DNA of 64,000 nt, taken from positions 1 through 64,000 of the forward strand of contig CALCLY010000016.1 in NCBI GenBank assembly GCA_937966555.1, given 5' to 3'. Positions 37,093 to 46,354 of this stretch are shown here, piece by piece; the first letter of the stretch is position 1; each line of letters begins with the position of its first letter. Made by a program: the position numbers and the translations under genes. This stretch comes from CALCLY01 sp900552775 (GTDB lineage Bacteria > Bacillota > Clostridia > UMGS1883 > UMGS1540). The notes beneath the pieces were generated by a model. That model was not told where the DNA came from, searched no databases, and saw only the letters and a list, made by a program, of their open reading frames with translations.

Positions 37093-37524
37093 CTAAATTC
37101 TGTATACATCTTTTGCCGAAAGCAGCTCAACATCAGAATTTTTCAGAATGTCCTCCGCCTTTTCGGGATTATTCACTTTAAGCACCATAATGGCTTTTCC
37201 CGAAATTTTTCCGACAAACGCATACATATAGCTTATTTCTATTCCCTCGTCCGTTATTTTATGAAGCGACTTTGTAAGCCCTCCGGGCGAATCGTCTATC
37301 GTGACGGCAAAAACGTCCGTAAGCTTTACAAAAACACCTATTTCTTTAAGGCACGCCACGGCAAGCTCGGGATTGCTCACAATCATGCGCGCAACACCGT
37401 AATCCGCCGTATCGGCAATTGAAAGCGCGCTTATGTCTATCCCGTTTTCGGCAAGCGTATCTAAAATTGCCACAAGCCTTCCCGGTTTATTTTCAACAAA
37501 AATGGATAACTGTTTTATAAACAT
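37093..37524 (-). CDS. Tandem ACT-domain protein
   Basis: A 143-residue protein with two ACT folds (about 1-66 and 68-140): LSIFVENKPGRLVAILDTLAENG and FAVTIDDSPGGLTKSLHKITDEG. ACT pairs bind amino acids. Proteins of this size are regularly found next to phenylacetate-CoA ligase and indolepyruvate oxidoreductase genes, probably as sensors. It is the last gene of the T-box operon, 10 bases after the ligase. No DNA-binding domain is present, so it would act on an enzyme or partner. Confidence 0.85.
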   Translation of the reverse strand: MFIKQLSIFVENKPGRLVAILDTLAENGIDISALSIADTADYGVARMIVSNPELAVACLKEIGVFVKLTDVFAVTIDDSPGGLTKSLHKITDEGIEISYMYAFVGKISGKAIMVLKVNNPEKAEDILKNSDVELLSAKDVYRI

Positions 37525-37534
37525 ATTTCCCCTC

Positions 37535-38845
37535 CTATTTCTTATAAACCTTGCGGTTGTCTATAACTCTTTTCGCCTTGCCCTCGCTGCGCTCTATGGA
37601 TTTGGGGTTAACAAGATGAACTTTTGCGCCTATTCCGAGAACGCTGCGCAGCTCACCGGTGATTTTTCTTTCGATAAGCTCAATGGTTTTTACATCGTCT
37701 CCGAACATTTTCTCGCTCATTTCAACGTTTATGTCAAACGTATCGTTATTATTCACCCTGTCGACAATAATCTGATAATTCGGGGTAACGTCTTCGTTGA
37801 CGCGCAGAAGAACCTCTTCAATCTGCGACGGGAACACGTTAACACCGCGTATTATGAGCATATCATCGCTTCTGCCCTGGGGCTTTTTCATTCTTATATG
37901 CGTTCTGCCGCACTTACACGGCTCATAAATAAGCGTGCATATGTCGCGCGTTCTGTATCTTATAACGGGGAAACCTTCTTTTGTGAGCGTGGTGAAAACA
38001 AGCTCGCCCGTTGCGCCTTCGGGAAGAACCTCTCCGGTGTCGGGGTCGATTATCTCGGCTATGAACATATCCTCGCAGATATGCATTCCCTCCTGCTCGC
38101 TGCACTCGTACGCAACGCCGGGACCCATAATCTCGGAAAGACCGTAAATATCGTACGCTTTAAGCCCCAGTGAATCCTCTATGGCATGACGCATATCCTC
38201 CGTCCACGGCTCCGCGCCGAAAACACCGGCTTTAAGCTTTATTTTGTCGCGCAAGCCGGCTTCGTTTATGGCTTCGCCGAGATACATGGCATATGATGGT
38301 GTGCAGCATAAAGCCGTTGAGCCGAAATCCACCATTGTCTGTATCTGGTTATGCGTATTTCCCGATGAAATCGGAATAACGGTGGCGCCTATGCGCTGTG
38401 CGCCCTCATGCGCGCCGAGACCTCCCGTGAAAAGTCCGTAGCCGTATGCAATCTGTATGAAATCGCGGTTGTCAAGTCCGATTGCGGTAAACATTCTCGC
38501 AACGCAGTCCGCCCATGCCTCAAGGTCCTTTCTCGTGTAGCCGACAACGATTTTCTTGCCCGTTGTGCCGCTTGAAGCATGCACGCGGACTATGTTTTCC
38601 ATAGGCTCCGCAAAAAGGCCGTACGGATAATAGTCTCTCAAATCCTGTTTATAGGAAAAAGGCAGCAGCTTAAGATCCTCCACGCCGCGGATATCCTCCG
38701 GCTTTAAACCCGCTTCGTCCATGCGCTTTCTGAAAAGCTCCACTCTTTCATACATTCTCTTAACCTGCCGGCAGAGTCTCTCTCCCTGAAGTTTCTTAAG
38801 TTCTTCGCGCGGCATTGTTTCAATTTCTTTCTGCCACATCTTCAT
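37535..38845 (-). CDS. paaK: Phenylacetate--CoA ligase
   Basis: A 436-residue AMP-forming ligase that activates phenylacetate or related aryl acetates to CoA thioesters. The phosphate loop VHASSGTTGKKIVVGYT (about 88-104), then DIYGLSEIMGPGVAYE, RTRDI and a small C-terminal lid domain are all present. Length fits PaaK. I chose the ATG at 38845, with an AGGCGG site upstream. A GTG at 38854 is also in frame. It lies between iorB and the ACT gene. In archaea and clostridia PaaK with IOR can run toward aromatic amino acid synthesis. Confidence 0.9.
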   Translation of the reverse strand: MKMWQKEIETMPREELKKLQGERLCRQVKRMYERVELFRKRMDEAGLKPEDIRGVEDLKLLPFSYKQDLRDYYPYGLFAEPMENIVRVHASSGTTGKKIVVGYTRKDLEAWADCVARMFTAIGLDNRDFIQIAYGYGLFTGGLGAHEGAQRIGATVIPISSGNTHNQIQTMVDFGSTALCCTPSYAMYLGEAINEAGLRDKIKLKAGVFGAEPWTEDMRHAIEDSLGLKAYDIYGLSEIMGPGVAYECSEQEGMHICEDMFIAEIIDPDTGEVLPEGATGELVFTTLTKEGFPVIRYRTRDICTLIYEPCKCGRTHIRMKKPQGRSDDMLIIRGVNVFPSQIEEVLLRVNEDVTPNYQIIVDRVNNNDTFDINVEMSEKMFGDDVKTIELIERKITGELRSVLGIGAKVHLVNPKSIERSEGKAKRVIDNRKVYKK

Positions 38846-38860
38846 TAACACCACCGCCTT

Positions 38861-39427
38861 TTATAAATTGTATCCAAGTTCAAATGCCTTAAGATTAACG
38901 TCCACAAACTTCGGCGGAACCGTTTCGCGTATGGTTTTAACCCATTTGTCGTACGAAATATCGGTATTCTTTGCCATAACGCCTATCAAAACCACGTTAA
39001 CGGCTTTGAAATTGCCTGCTTTTTCCGCAAGTTCAAGCGCGTTTACGGCTGTTACGTCCGCTTCCTTTTTGATTTTCTCCAAAATATTTTCGGGATATGA
39101 CGCCGCGCCCGTTATAACAGGCATCGGGTCGATTTCCTGATTGTTAACAATTATCTTGCCGCCCTTTTTAAGATACGGCAGCGCTCTGTATGCCTCGAGC
39201 ATCTCGAAAGCCAGAATAATATCCGCCTCGCCGCGGTCAATTATCGGCGAATAAACCTTTTCTCCGTATTTTACATATGTTACAACGCTTCCGCCGCGCT
39301 GGCTCATTCCGTGAACCTCCGAGACCTTAACATCGAATCCTTCATTTATAACCGTGTTTCCGAGTATTCTGCTGGCAAGGAGCGTACCCTGACCGCCCAC
39401 GCCGACAATCATAATATTCTTTGTCAT
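38861..39427 (-). CDS. iorB: Indolepyruvate ferredoxin oxidoreductase, beta subunit
   Basis: A 188-residue gamma-type domain of 2-oxoacid:ferredoxin oxidoreductases: IVGVGGQGTLLASRIL at the N-terminus and SEVHGMSQRGGSVVTYV near 38-54. Together with IorA it interconverts aryl pyruvates and aryl-acetyl-CoA with ferredoxin and CO2. It is 3 bases downstream of iorA and 15 bases upstream of the paaK start. Size and motifs are typical. Confidence 0.92.
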   Translation of the reverse strand: MTKNIMIVGVGGQGTLLASRILGNTVINEGFDVKVSEVHGMSQRGGSVVTYVKYGEKVYSPIIDRGEADIILAFEMLEAYRALPYLKKGGKIIVNNQEIDPMPVITGAASYPENILEKIKKEADVTAVNALELAEKAGNFKAVNVVLIGVMAKNTDISYDKWVKTIRETVPPKFVDVNLKAFELGYNL

Positions 39428-39430
39428 ACG

Positions 39431-41167
39431 TCAGTCCTCCTTTTTCTCTATAGCGCCGAACGGGCAGACATTTATGCAGAGTCCGCAGCCGTTGCACTGC
39501 GTCATATCAATTTTAACCGTGCCGCCGTTTTCCGAAATTGCCGGGCAGCCGAGCTTCATGCAAAGCTTGCATTTTCTGCATTTGTCGTTTATCTCGCAGT
39601 GACCCGTATATTTAACGCGTTTTAAAAGCGCGCACGGACGCTGCGCTATTATAACCGACGGCTCGTCCTTTTCCGTTTCCTCTTTTACAACCTTCTCAAA
39701 TTCCTTAAGGTTAAAAGGATCGCAGACTCTCACGCTGTCAACCCCAACGGCTTTGCAAAGCGTGAGAAGGTTTACACCCTTTGTTTCCTCGCCGCGGATT
39801 GTGTATCCCGTTGTGGGATTTTCCTGGTGACCTGTCATGCCCGTGATGGAGTTATCCAAAATTATAACGGTGCTTGCGCCTTTGTTATAAACAATATCTA
39901 TAAGTCCCGTTATGCCCGAGTGCATAAACGTGGAATCGCCGATAACGGAAACAAGTTTCCTGTTAAACTCTTTTCCTCTCGCCTTTGCCATGCCGTGAGC
40001 CGCCGAAACGGACGCGCCCATGCATATTGTCGTATCAACGCTCTGAAGCGGAGCCACCGCACCCAAAGTGTAGCAGCCAATATCGCCCGACACCGTAAGT
40101 CCCAGTTTTTTAAGAACAAAGAATGTTGCTCTGTGCGGACAGCCGGCGCACATAACGGGCGGTCTTACGGGGATACTCTCGGAAAGCGCCGTGCTTTCGG
40201 GAGCGTCCTCGCCCAAAATTACTTTCTTTATCATATGCGGAGTGTATTCGCCCAGCAGCGTAAACTCATCTTTTCCGATAACGTCAATGCCGAGCGCTTT
40301 GCAGTGCTCCTCAATAAACGGGTCAAGTTCCTCCGTTACATAAACCTTTTTGCATTTTGCCGCAAAATCACGTATAAGCTTTGAGGGCAGCGGATAAACC
40401 ATACCGAGTTTTAAATAGTTTACCTTATCTCCCAAAGCTTCTTTTGAATACATATATGAAATGCCGCTTGTTATAACGCCTATATCGCTTTTGTTATCCT
40501 CAACCGTGTTAAACTCGCAGCCTTCCGAAAATGCCTCGAGTTTTTTCATTCTCTCCTCAACAACCACATGCTGTTTTATTGCGTTTCCCGGCATCATAAC
40601 ATATTTTGCTATGTTTTTTTCATAAGGCTTTAATTCATCGTCTTTGCGTTCCCCGAGCTCCACAAGGCTCTGCGAATGGGAAACTCTTGTGGAAAGTCTT
40701 AAGAAAACGGGCGTATCAAACTGCTCTGAAAGTTCAAACGCACGTCTTGTGTATTCTTTGCACTCCTCCGAGTCAGAAGGCTCAAGCATCATGATTTTGG
40801 ATGCCTTTGCATAGTGGCGCGAATCCTGCTCATTCTGCGAAGAATGCATTCCGGGATCGTCCGCAACGCAGAAAAGAAGTCCGCCGTTTACTCCCGTGTA
40901 GCTCACGGTGAAAACGGGGTCTGCCATAACGTTAAGTCCGACATGCTTCATGCAGCTCATGGCTCTTGCGCCGCCGATGGACGCGCCTATTGCAGCCTCC
41001 GCCGCAACCTTTTCGTTTGGCGCCCATTCCGCATAAACATCATCGTATTGTACAATGCTTTCGGTGATTTCCGTTGAAGGCGTTCCGGGATAAGATGAAA
41101 CAACCCTGACGCCTGCTTCATACGCGCCGCGCGCCACGGCGGCGTTTCCGAGCATCAATTTTTTCAT
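39431..41167 (-). CDS. iorA: Indolepyruvate ferredoxin oxidoreductase, alpha subunit
   Basis: A 578-residue thiamine-diphosphate enzyme subunit. The N-terminal pyrimidine-binding domain starts LMLGNAAVARGAYEAG. The TPP site is near IGDSTFMHSGITG and ILDNSITGMTGHQENP. Two 4Fe-4S clusters are at the C-terminus (CRKCKLCMKLGCP and CNGCGLCINVCP). I use the ATG at 41167, which has AAAGGAAG upstream. The frame is open a further 20 codons, but these run into the preceding gene. The reaction is reversible, so with low-potential ferredoxin it can carboxylate aryl-acetyl-CoA. Confidence 0.93.
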   Translation of the reverse strand: MKKLMLGNAAVARGAYEAGVRVVSSYPGTPSTEITESIVQYDDVYAEWAPNEKVAAEAAIGASIGGARAMSCMKHVGLNVMADPVFTVSYTGVNGGLLFCVADDPGMHSSQNEQDSRHYAKASKIMMLEPSDSEECKEYTRRAFELSEQFDTPVFLRLSTRVSHSQSLVELGERKDDELKPYEKNIAKYVMMPGNAIKQHVVVEERMKKLEAFSEGCEFNTVEDNKSDIGVITSGISYMYSKEALGDKVNYLKLGMVYPLPSKLIRDFAAKCKKVYVTEELDPFIEEHCKALGIDVIGKDEFTLLGEYTPHMIKKVILGEDAPESTALSESIPVRPPVMCAGCPHRATFFVLKKLGLTVSGDIGCYTLGAVAPLQSVDTTICMGASVSAAHGMAKARGKEFNRKLVSVIGDSTFMHSGITGLIDIVYNKGASTVIILDNSITGMTGHQENPTTGYTIRGEETKGVNLLTLCKAVGVDSVRVCDPFNLKEFEKVVKEETEKDEPSVIIAQRPCALLKRVKYTGHCEINDKCRKCKLCMKLGCPAISENGGTVKIDMTQCNGCGLCINVCPFGAIEKKED

Positions 41168-41183
41168 AAGTTCTGCTTCCTTT

Positions 41184-42836
41184 CTAATTCGTCCTGTTTT
41201 CCGAAATCTCATTCTGTTTTGCAACAAGGCTTTCGCCGCAGTACATTTTTCTGAGCTTCGGCTTTTCTATTTTACCTGTGGGATTTCTCGGTACGTCCGC
41301 AAAAATAAATTTGTGCGGTCTTTTATATCTCGGCAAAGCGCGGCAGAAATCGGTTATTTCCTCTTCGCTCAGCGTTTCGCCCTCTTTAACTTCCACAACC
41401 GCCGCTGCTATTTCGCCGAGGCGTGTGTCCGGCAGGCCGATAACGGCAACGTCTTTAATCTTCGGATTGCTTCTTAAAAAGTCTTCAATCTGAACGGGAT
41501 AAAGATTTTCACCGCCGGAAATGATAACGTCTTTTTTACGGTCGACAAGATAAATAAATCCGTCTTTATCGCGCATTGCCATGTCACCCGTGTAAAGCCA
41601 GCCGTCTTTTAAAACCTCCGCCGTTGCTTTTTCGTCTTTATAGTAGCAAAGCATAACCCCGGGGCCTTTTACCGCAAGCTCTCCGACGTCTCCGTTTTTA
41701 ACTTCGTTTCCGTCGCTGCCCACTATTTTAACTTCCCAGCCGAAACCCGCTTTGCCTATTGCGCCGACTTTGTGAATATTCTCGATTCCCAGATGCACGC
41801 ATCCGGGGCCTATGGATTCCGACAAACCGTAGTTTGTGTCATAAAGGTGATTCGGGAATTTTTCTTTCCAGCGTTTTATAAGGCTCGGCGGCACGGGCTG
41901 CGCGCCTATATGCATAAGTCTCCATTTGGAGAGGTCATAGTCTTCAAGTTTCACATCGCCGCGGTCTATGGCGTCAAGAATATCCTGCGCCCACGGCACA
42001 AGCAGCCACACTATGGAGCACTGCTCGTCAGACACGGCTTTTAAAATCCATTCGGGTTTTACGCCCTTTAAAAGCACCGCTTTTCCGCCCACCAAAAACG
42101 ATCCGAACCAGTGCATTTTTGCGCCCGTATGGTAAAGCGGCGGTATGCAGAGGAACACATCGTCCTTTGTCTGCTTATGGTGCGCCTGCTCCGTCATTGC
42201 GGCATGCATTAAACTTCTGTGCGCATGCACAATGGCTTTCGGGAAGCCGGTCGTTCCGGACGAGAAATATATTGCCGCCTCATCGTCATCCGTAAGCTTT
42301 ATGTCGGGTGCTTTTGAGGAACAGTATGTTACAAGCCTGTCATAGCTTTCCGCAAACGTCGGGCAGTCCTCCCCGACGTAGAACCAGGCCTTAACGCGCG
42401 GAATGGTGTCGCAGATTTCCTCCACACGCCCCGTAAACTCGGGTCCGAACAAAATTGCGTCCGCATCCGCAAGGTTTAAGCAGTATTTTATCTCATCCGA
42501 TGTATATCTGTAATTTAAAGGCACGGCAAGGGCGCCTGTTTTAAGTATTCCGAAATATATGGGCAGCCACTCCAGGCAGTTCATAAGAAGAATCGCCACT
42601 TTGTCACCTTTTTTAATGCCGCGCGTTAAAAGCAGATTTGCAAAGCGGTTTGCCTTTTTGTTAAACTCGCTCCACGTAATCTCGCTTCTGTAAGCCTCAT
42701 TGGGGCTTGCTTCTATGAGAGAATACTCTCTCCATGTCATTCTTGTCTGGTTTTCAAGCTTTGGGTTTATCTCAACCAAAGCGGTATCGTTAGGGTAAAA
42801 ATCCGCATTTTTCTTAAGTATATCGGTAATAGGCAT
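41184..42836 (-). CDS. AMP-binding acyl-CoA synthetase
   Basis: A 550-residue class I adenylate-forming enzyme. The P-loop is IYFSSGTTGFPKAIVHAH (about 185-202), then YDTNYGLSESIGPG, YTGDMAMRD and the C-terminal catalytic-lysine stretch NPTGKIEKPKL. It makes a CoA thioester from a carboxylic acid. Its relatives act on medium-chain or aryl acids. Start ATG 42836, five bases after AAGGAGG and right at the end of the symporter gene. A second ligase in the same operon as paaK suggests that two acid substrates are handled. Confidence 0.88.
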   Translation of the reverse strand: MPITDILKKNADFYPNDTALVEINPKLENQTRMTWREYSLIEASPNEAYRSEITWSEFNKKANRFANLLLTRGIKKGDKVAILLMNCLEWLPIYFGILKTGALAVPLNYRYTSDEIKYCLNLADADAILFGPEFTGRVEEICDTIPRVKAWFYVGEDCPTFAESYDRLVTYCSSKAPDIKLTDDDEAAIYFSSGTTGFPKAIVHAHRSLMHAAMTEQAHHKQTKDDVFLCIPPLYHTGAKMHWFGSFLVGGKAVLLKGVKPEWILKAVSDEQCSIVWLLVPWAQDILDAIDRGDVKLEDYDLSKWRLMHIGAQPVPPSLIKRWKEKFPNHLYDTNYGLSESIGPGCVHLGIENIHKVGAIGKAGFGWEVKIVGSDGNEVKNGDVGELAVKGPGVMLCYYKDEKATAEVLKDGWLYTGDMAMRDKDGFIYLVDRKKDVIISGGENLYPVQIEDFLRSNPKIKDVAVIGLPDTRLGEIAAAVVEVKEGETLSEEEITDFCRALPRYKRPHKFIFADVPRNPTGKIEKPKLRKMYCGESLVAKQNEISENRTN

Positions 42837-42837
42837 C

Positions 42838-44382
42838 TTACTTTTCCTCCTTGTCAAAAAGCAAATTGCATTTTTCGGGGCTCATCGGCTTTTCAAAGCG
42901 CGATACAAGAGTTGTTACAACAATTGAAACCGCCATTGCCAAAACTCCCATTTCGGGCGTATGCGACACCGCAGCGGGAAATCCGCCCGTCACCGTAAGC
43001 CAAACCGCGGGCACAAATATTCCCAAAAGTCCGGCAAACATGCCGCAGAAAGCAGATTTCTTTCCTGCCTTTTTCGAGAACAGTCCCATTATATAGGGTC
43101 CTATAAAAGCGCCCGAGACAACGCCCCACGAAAAGGACATTATGTTTACTATAATAGTGATATTAAGCGTTGCAAAAATATACGAAAGCGCCACAAACAC
43201 AAGGCAGAGCACACGCGTCAAAACCATCTGTGACTTAGGCTTTAAGTCTTTTTTAATCTCCGGCACAAGGTCAACCGACACTGCCGAAGCGGAGCTCAGC
43301 ACAACCGAGGCAAGCGTGGACATTGAAGCCGAGAGCAGCAGTATAAGTATAACCGCAAGTATAATAACCGTGAAGCTGCTGCCGCCGAGAGCCGTTGTAA
43401 GCATCTGCGGAATAACAAAATCCTTGCCGCCTTGGGGAAGTGTGTTTGAAAGCACAAGTCTTGAAAGCGAACCCGTGAAATATGCGCCGCAGCCTATGAT
43501 AAGGCAGAAGAGCGTTGAAATCCACGTTGCGTGTTTTATGGAGTTTTTATCGTCTTTTATGGCATAGTATTTCGTAACCATCTGCGGCAAACCCCATGTT
43601 CCGAAGCTTGTGAGCAATATATTGGTGCAGAGGAATTTAAACGATGAGCCTCCCCACACACTTGTAAGCTTTGCTCCGCTCACGCCGTCCTCCCCCATCG
43701 GGATTGCGGCAAGAGCCTCAAAAACATTGTCTGTACCGTTTGCACCGAGGTATTTTAAAACCGATACAATCATGAGCGCTATGCCGCCTATCATGATTAT
43801 TCCCTGCACAAAGTCCGTGTAAACCGTGGCAAGGTATCCGCCCAAAACAAGGTACACAGCCGTTAAAGCGGCTATTATAAACATGCACCAGTTAACGGAT
43901 ATATTCGGGAAAATAACGTTAAACATTGCGCCGAGCCCTTTGTATACGGCTGCCGAATAAGGCACAAGGAAAATAAAAATAATCAGCGCGGATATGATTT
44001 TCAAGGCTTTTGAATCATATCTGCCTTCAAAAAACTCCGGCATTGTTTTGGATTTTAACCTGTGCGTCATGCGGCGCGTCGGCTTTGCCAGCACGCACCA
44101 CGCCAGAAGGCAGCCCAAAACCGCGTTTCCGACACCTATCCACATGCTTGACATACCTATGTCCCAGCCGTGTTTTCCGGCATAGCCTACGAAAATAACA
44201 GCCGAAAAATACGATGTGCCGTAAGCAAAAGCCGAGACAATCGGTCCCACATTTCTGCCGCCCAGCAAAAATCCGTCGATGGTTTTTGCCTTACGGTAGC
44301 TTATAACGCCGATGCTTATCATCAAAACCGCGAAAAGCAGCAGCGCGCCCGCCGTAATCCATTGAATTTGTGCTCCGTTCAT
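42838..44382 (-). CDS. Sodium:solute symporter (SSS family)
   Basis: A 514-residue membrane protein with about 13 helices, from IQWITAGALLLFAVLMISIG at the N-terminus. It has the SSS features GGRNVGPIVSAFAYGTSYFSA and SASMSTLASVVLSSASA with the sodium-site serines. SSS carriers take up proline, pantothenate, acetate or aryl acetates. Sequence alone does not decide. It is the first gene after the T-box terminator, so its expression should rise when tRNA-Tyr is uncharged. With two acid-CoA ligases following, an aryl-acid substrate is plausible. Confidence 0.88.
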   Translation of the reverse strand: MNGAQIQWITAGALLLFAVLMISIGVISYRKAKTIDGFLLGGRNVGPIVSAFAYGTSYFSAVIFVGYAGKHGWDIGMSSMWIGVGNAVLGCLLAWCVLAKPTRRMTHRLKSKTMPEFFEGRYDSKALKIISALIIFIFLVPYSAAVYKGLGAMFNVIFPNISVNWCMFIIAALTAVYLVLGGYLATVYTDFVQGIIMIGGIALMIVSVLKYLGANGTDNVFEALAAIPMGEDGVSGAKLTSVWGGSSFKFLCTNILLTSFGTWGLPQMVTKYYAIKDDKNSIKHATWISTLFCLIIGCGAYFTGSLSRLVLSNTLPQGGKDFVIPQMLTTALGGSSFTVIILAVILILLLSASMSTLASVVLSSASAVSVDLVPEIKKDLKPKSQMVLTRVLCLVFVALSYIFATLNITIIVNIMSFSWGVVSGAFIGPYIMGLFSKKAGKKSAFCGMFAGLLGIFVPAVWLTVTGGFPAAVSHTPEMGVLAMAVSIVVTTLVSRFEKPMSPEKCNLLFDKEEK

Positions 44383-44404
44383 AAATATGACCCCTTTTCT
44401 TTTG

Positions 44405-44700
44405 CAGAGGACATATTAAAAAAGTCCTCTGTATTGTATTATACAGAGGACGAATTTTTTAAATCCGTGGTACCACCTCAGGTTCGCCGCCCAACTCACG
44501 AAGGGCAGCCTCATCAGGTACAGCGCAAGACTCAATACCTTAGTGCTGTGACGGGCACACCCGTTGCAGCCTACTCGAAACCTCTTTCGGTGCACAGCTC
44601 TCGGAATGTATTCGGATATATGCTTTCCGTTGTCTCGCACCGCCCGACAACTCTCTCAAGGCTCCGCATATTCTTACTTGTTTCCGGTCATCGCCTTTAA
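44405..44700 (-). promoter_or_regulatory. T-box riboswitch, specifier UAC (tyrosine)
   Basis: On the minus strand the Stem I basal helix pairs CGGAA (44686-44682) with TTCCG (44606-44602). AGTA (44678-44675) and GAA before the specifier resemble the loop-E motif. An upper helix ATATGC/GCATAT and an inner GTTGTC/GACAAC complete Stem I. The codon facing tRNA is UAC (44610-44608), followed by the usual A. The T-box sequence AGGTGGTACCACGG spans 44478-44465, and its UGGU would pair with the ACCA end of tRNA-Tyr. The terminator follows at once. Uncharged tRNA-Tyr should allow readthrough into the symporter operon. Confidence 0.85.
44418..44451 (-). terminator. T-box-controlled terminator
   Basis: The stem GTCCTCTGTAT (44451-44441) pairs perfectly with ATACAGAGGAC (44434-44424), followed by six T. 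It is the off state of the leader, about 35 bases before the symporter ATG. Confidence 0.88.
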
Positions 44701-44716
44701 ATATTAACTTGAAATA

Positions 44717-44745
44717 ATTATATCACTTCATTATTTATTTGTCAA
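44717..44745 (-). promoter_or_regulatory. Consensus sigma-A promoter of the T-box operon
   Basis: TTGACA (44745-44740), 17-base spacer, TATAAT (44722-44717). Both hexamers match consensus. It starts 11 bases after the NSS gene stop, so the operon is independent of that gene. Confidence 0.88.
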
Positions 44746-44755
44746 CAGTATTTTT

Positions 44756-46111
44756 TTAAATTTTAAAAATACCGAACACATCCAGCACGGACGATACCAA
44801 AATAAGCACAATACATATCGGCGCCAGATATTTTATCATAACCGTGAAAACCTTTTCGCGCCCAAAAGTTCCGTCCCGGCTAATCTCATCGGCAAGCGTT
44901 TTCGGCTTTATAACATATCCCACAAATATGCATGTGAGGAATGCGACAATCGGCATTAAAACGCTGTTGCTTATAAAATCGAAAAAGTCGAGGAACGAAA
45001 GACCTATTATCTTCACGCCGCCCCACAGCCCGAACCCGAGCGAGGACGGAATACCCAGGAAAAGGCATATGGCAATTGTAAGTATACAAGCCGTGCTTCT
45101 TTTAACCTTGAATTTATCGCTGAAAATAGACACAACCGTTTCCATGAGCGAAATTGAAGATGTGAGCGCCGCAAACAAAACGAGTATGAAAAACGCCGCG
45201 CCGATAACCGTGCCGCCTTTCATGCTTTCAAAAACCTGCGGCAGCGTTACAAACATAAGCCCGGGGCCTTTGCCCAAAGCCGCCTCGTCTCCGCCCGAGA
45301 AAACAAACACCGCCGGAATAATCATAAGACCTGCCAAAAATGCAATTCCGGTGTCAAAAATTTCTATTTGTTTTACTGACGCTTCAAGATTTACATCCTT
45401 TTTCATATATGAGCCGTATGTTATCATAATGCCCATCGCAAGCGACATGGAGTAGAAAAGCTGACCCATTGCCGCAAGCACCGTTTTTGCCGAAAATTTT
45501 GAAAAATCGGGCGTGATGTAATAGAGAACGCCTTCCAGAGCACCCGGCAGCGTAACCGCATAAACGGCAATTATAACTGAAAGCACCACGAGAATAGGCA
45601 TCATAATGCTGCTTACCTTCTCAACGCCTTTTTCAACGCCCCTCAACACAACAAAAGACGTGATGCCGAGGAATACCAGAAACCAAATGAGCGGCTCTGC
45701 CGGCTTTGATATAAAGCTTTCAAAAAATCCGCTTTCCGCCGCAAGCCTTGCCTGCCCCGTGCAGAATGCCGCAAGGTATTTCGTAACCCAACCGCCTATA
45801 ACCGAGTAATAAGGCAAAATTATCATGGGAACAAGCGCCGTGAGAGTTCCTATAAAAGAGAACTTTTTGGAAAGCGCGCCGTATGCGCCTATGGCGCTTA
45901 GACCCGTTTTTCTGCCGAGCGCAATCTCCGCCGACATAAACGCAAATCCGAATGTAAGCGCAAGTACGATATACACGAGCAGAAATATTCCGCCGCCGTA
46001 TTTTGCCGCAAGATACGGGAATCTCCAAATATTTCCCAAACCCACGGCTGAACCTGCCGCCGCAAGCACAAAACCGATTTTTCCGCTGAAACTGCTTCTT
46101 TCTTTTTCCAT
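44756..46111 (-). CDS. Sodium-dependent amino acid transporter (NSS/SNF family)
   Basis: A 451-residue carrier with about 11-12 helices. The N-terminus has the NSS hallmark AAAGSAVGLGNIWRFPYLAA (about 14-33), which forms the sodium and substrate site. Bacterial members such as LeuT, TnaT and Tyt1 import leucine, tryptophan or tyrosine. It lies directly upstream of the Tyr T-box operon, so an aromatic amino acid substrate is a reasonable guess. It lacks a visible T-box of its own. ATG start with a GGAGGAAAG-like site. Confidence 0.88.
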   Translation of the reverse strand: MEKERSSFSGKIGFVLAAAGSAVGLGNIWRFPYLAAKYGGGIFLLVYIVLALTFGFAFMSAEIALGRKTGLSAIGAYGALSKKFSFIGTLTALVPMIILPYYSVIGGWVTKYLAAFCTGQARLAAESGFFESFISKPAEPLIWFLVFLGITSFVVLRGVEKGVEKVSSIMMPILVVLSVIIAVYAVTLPGALEGVLYYITPDFSKFSAKTVLAAMGQLFYSMSLAMGIMITYGSYMKKDVNLEASVKQIEIFDTGIAFLAGLMIIPAVFVFSGGDEAALGKGPGLMFVTLPQVFESMKGGTVIGAAFFILVLFAALTSSISLMETVVSIFSDKFKVKRSTACILTIAICLFLGIPSSLGFGLWGGVKIIGLSFLDFFDFISNSVLMPIVAFLTCIFVGYVIKPKTLADEISRDGTFGREKVFTVMIKYLAPICIVLILVSSVLDVFGIFKI

Positions 46112-46140
46112 ACTTTCCTCCGTTTGTTATATTTTTAAGT

Positions 46141-46268
46141 AGGGGCGACCCTGTGTGGTCGCCCGTTTATGTTCCGCACACAAAAGGTCGCTCGCACGGC
46201 TCGCTCTCAAACGCAAAGCCAAGCATTGCGTTTGGTTTTCCTCAACACCAAACGGACAACTTCCCCGC
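46141..46268 (-). repeat. Composite palindrome repeat, copy R1 (inverted, interrupted)
   Basis: 46141-46181 matches the reverse complement of the second half of the copy at 52379, including GGGGCGACC..GGTCGCCC. Further on, ACACCAAACGGACAA (46244-46258) matches the junction of the first half. About 60 unrelated bases separate the two parts. The rest of 46112-46354 has no gene. Confidence 0.65.
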
Positions 46269-46354
46269 AAAACAAATCTTCATGTATGCAAAAACTTTTT
46301 AAAATGTCACCGCAACAGTGTATCACATTTTTTATAAAAATACAAGTATTAATT

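Noticed and set aside
44405..44700. Reading the specifier as UUC (Phe) or AUU (Ile)
   Set aside because: Those bases form the basal helix with CGGAA. Only UAC lies in the loop after GAA and is followed by A.
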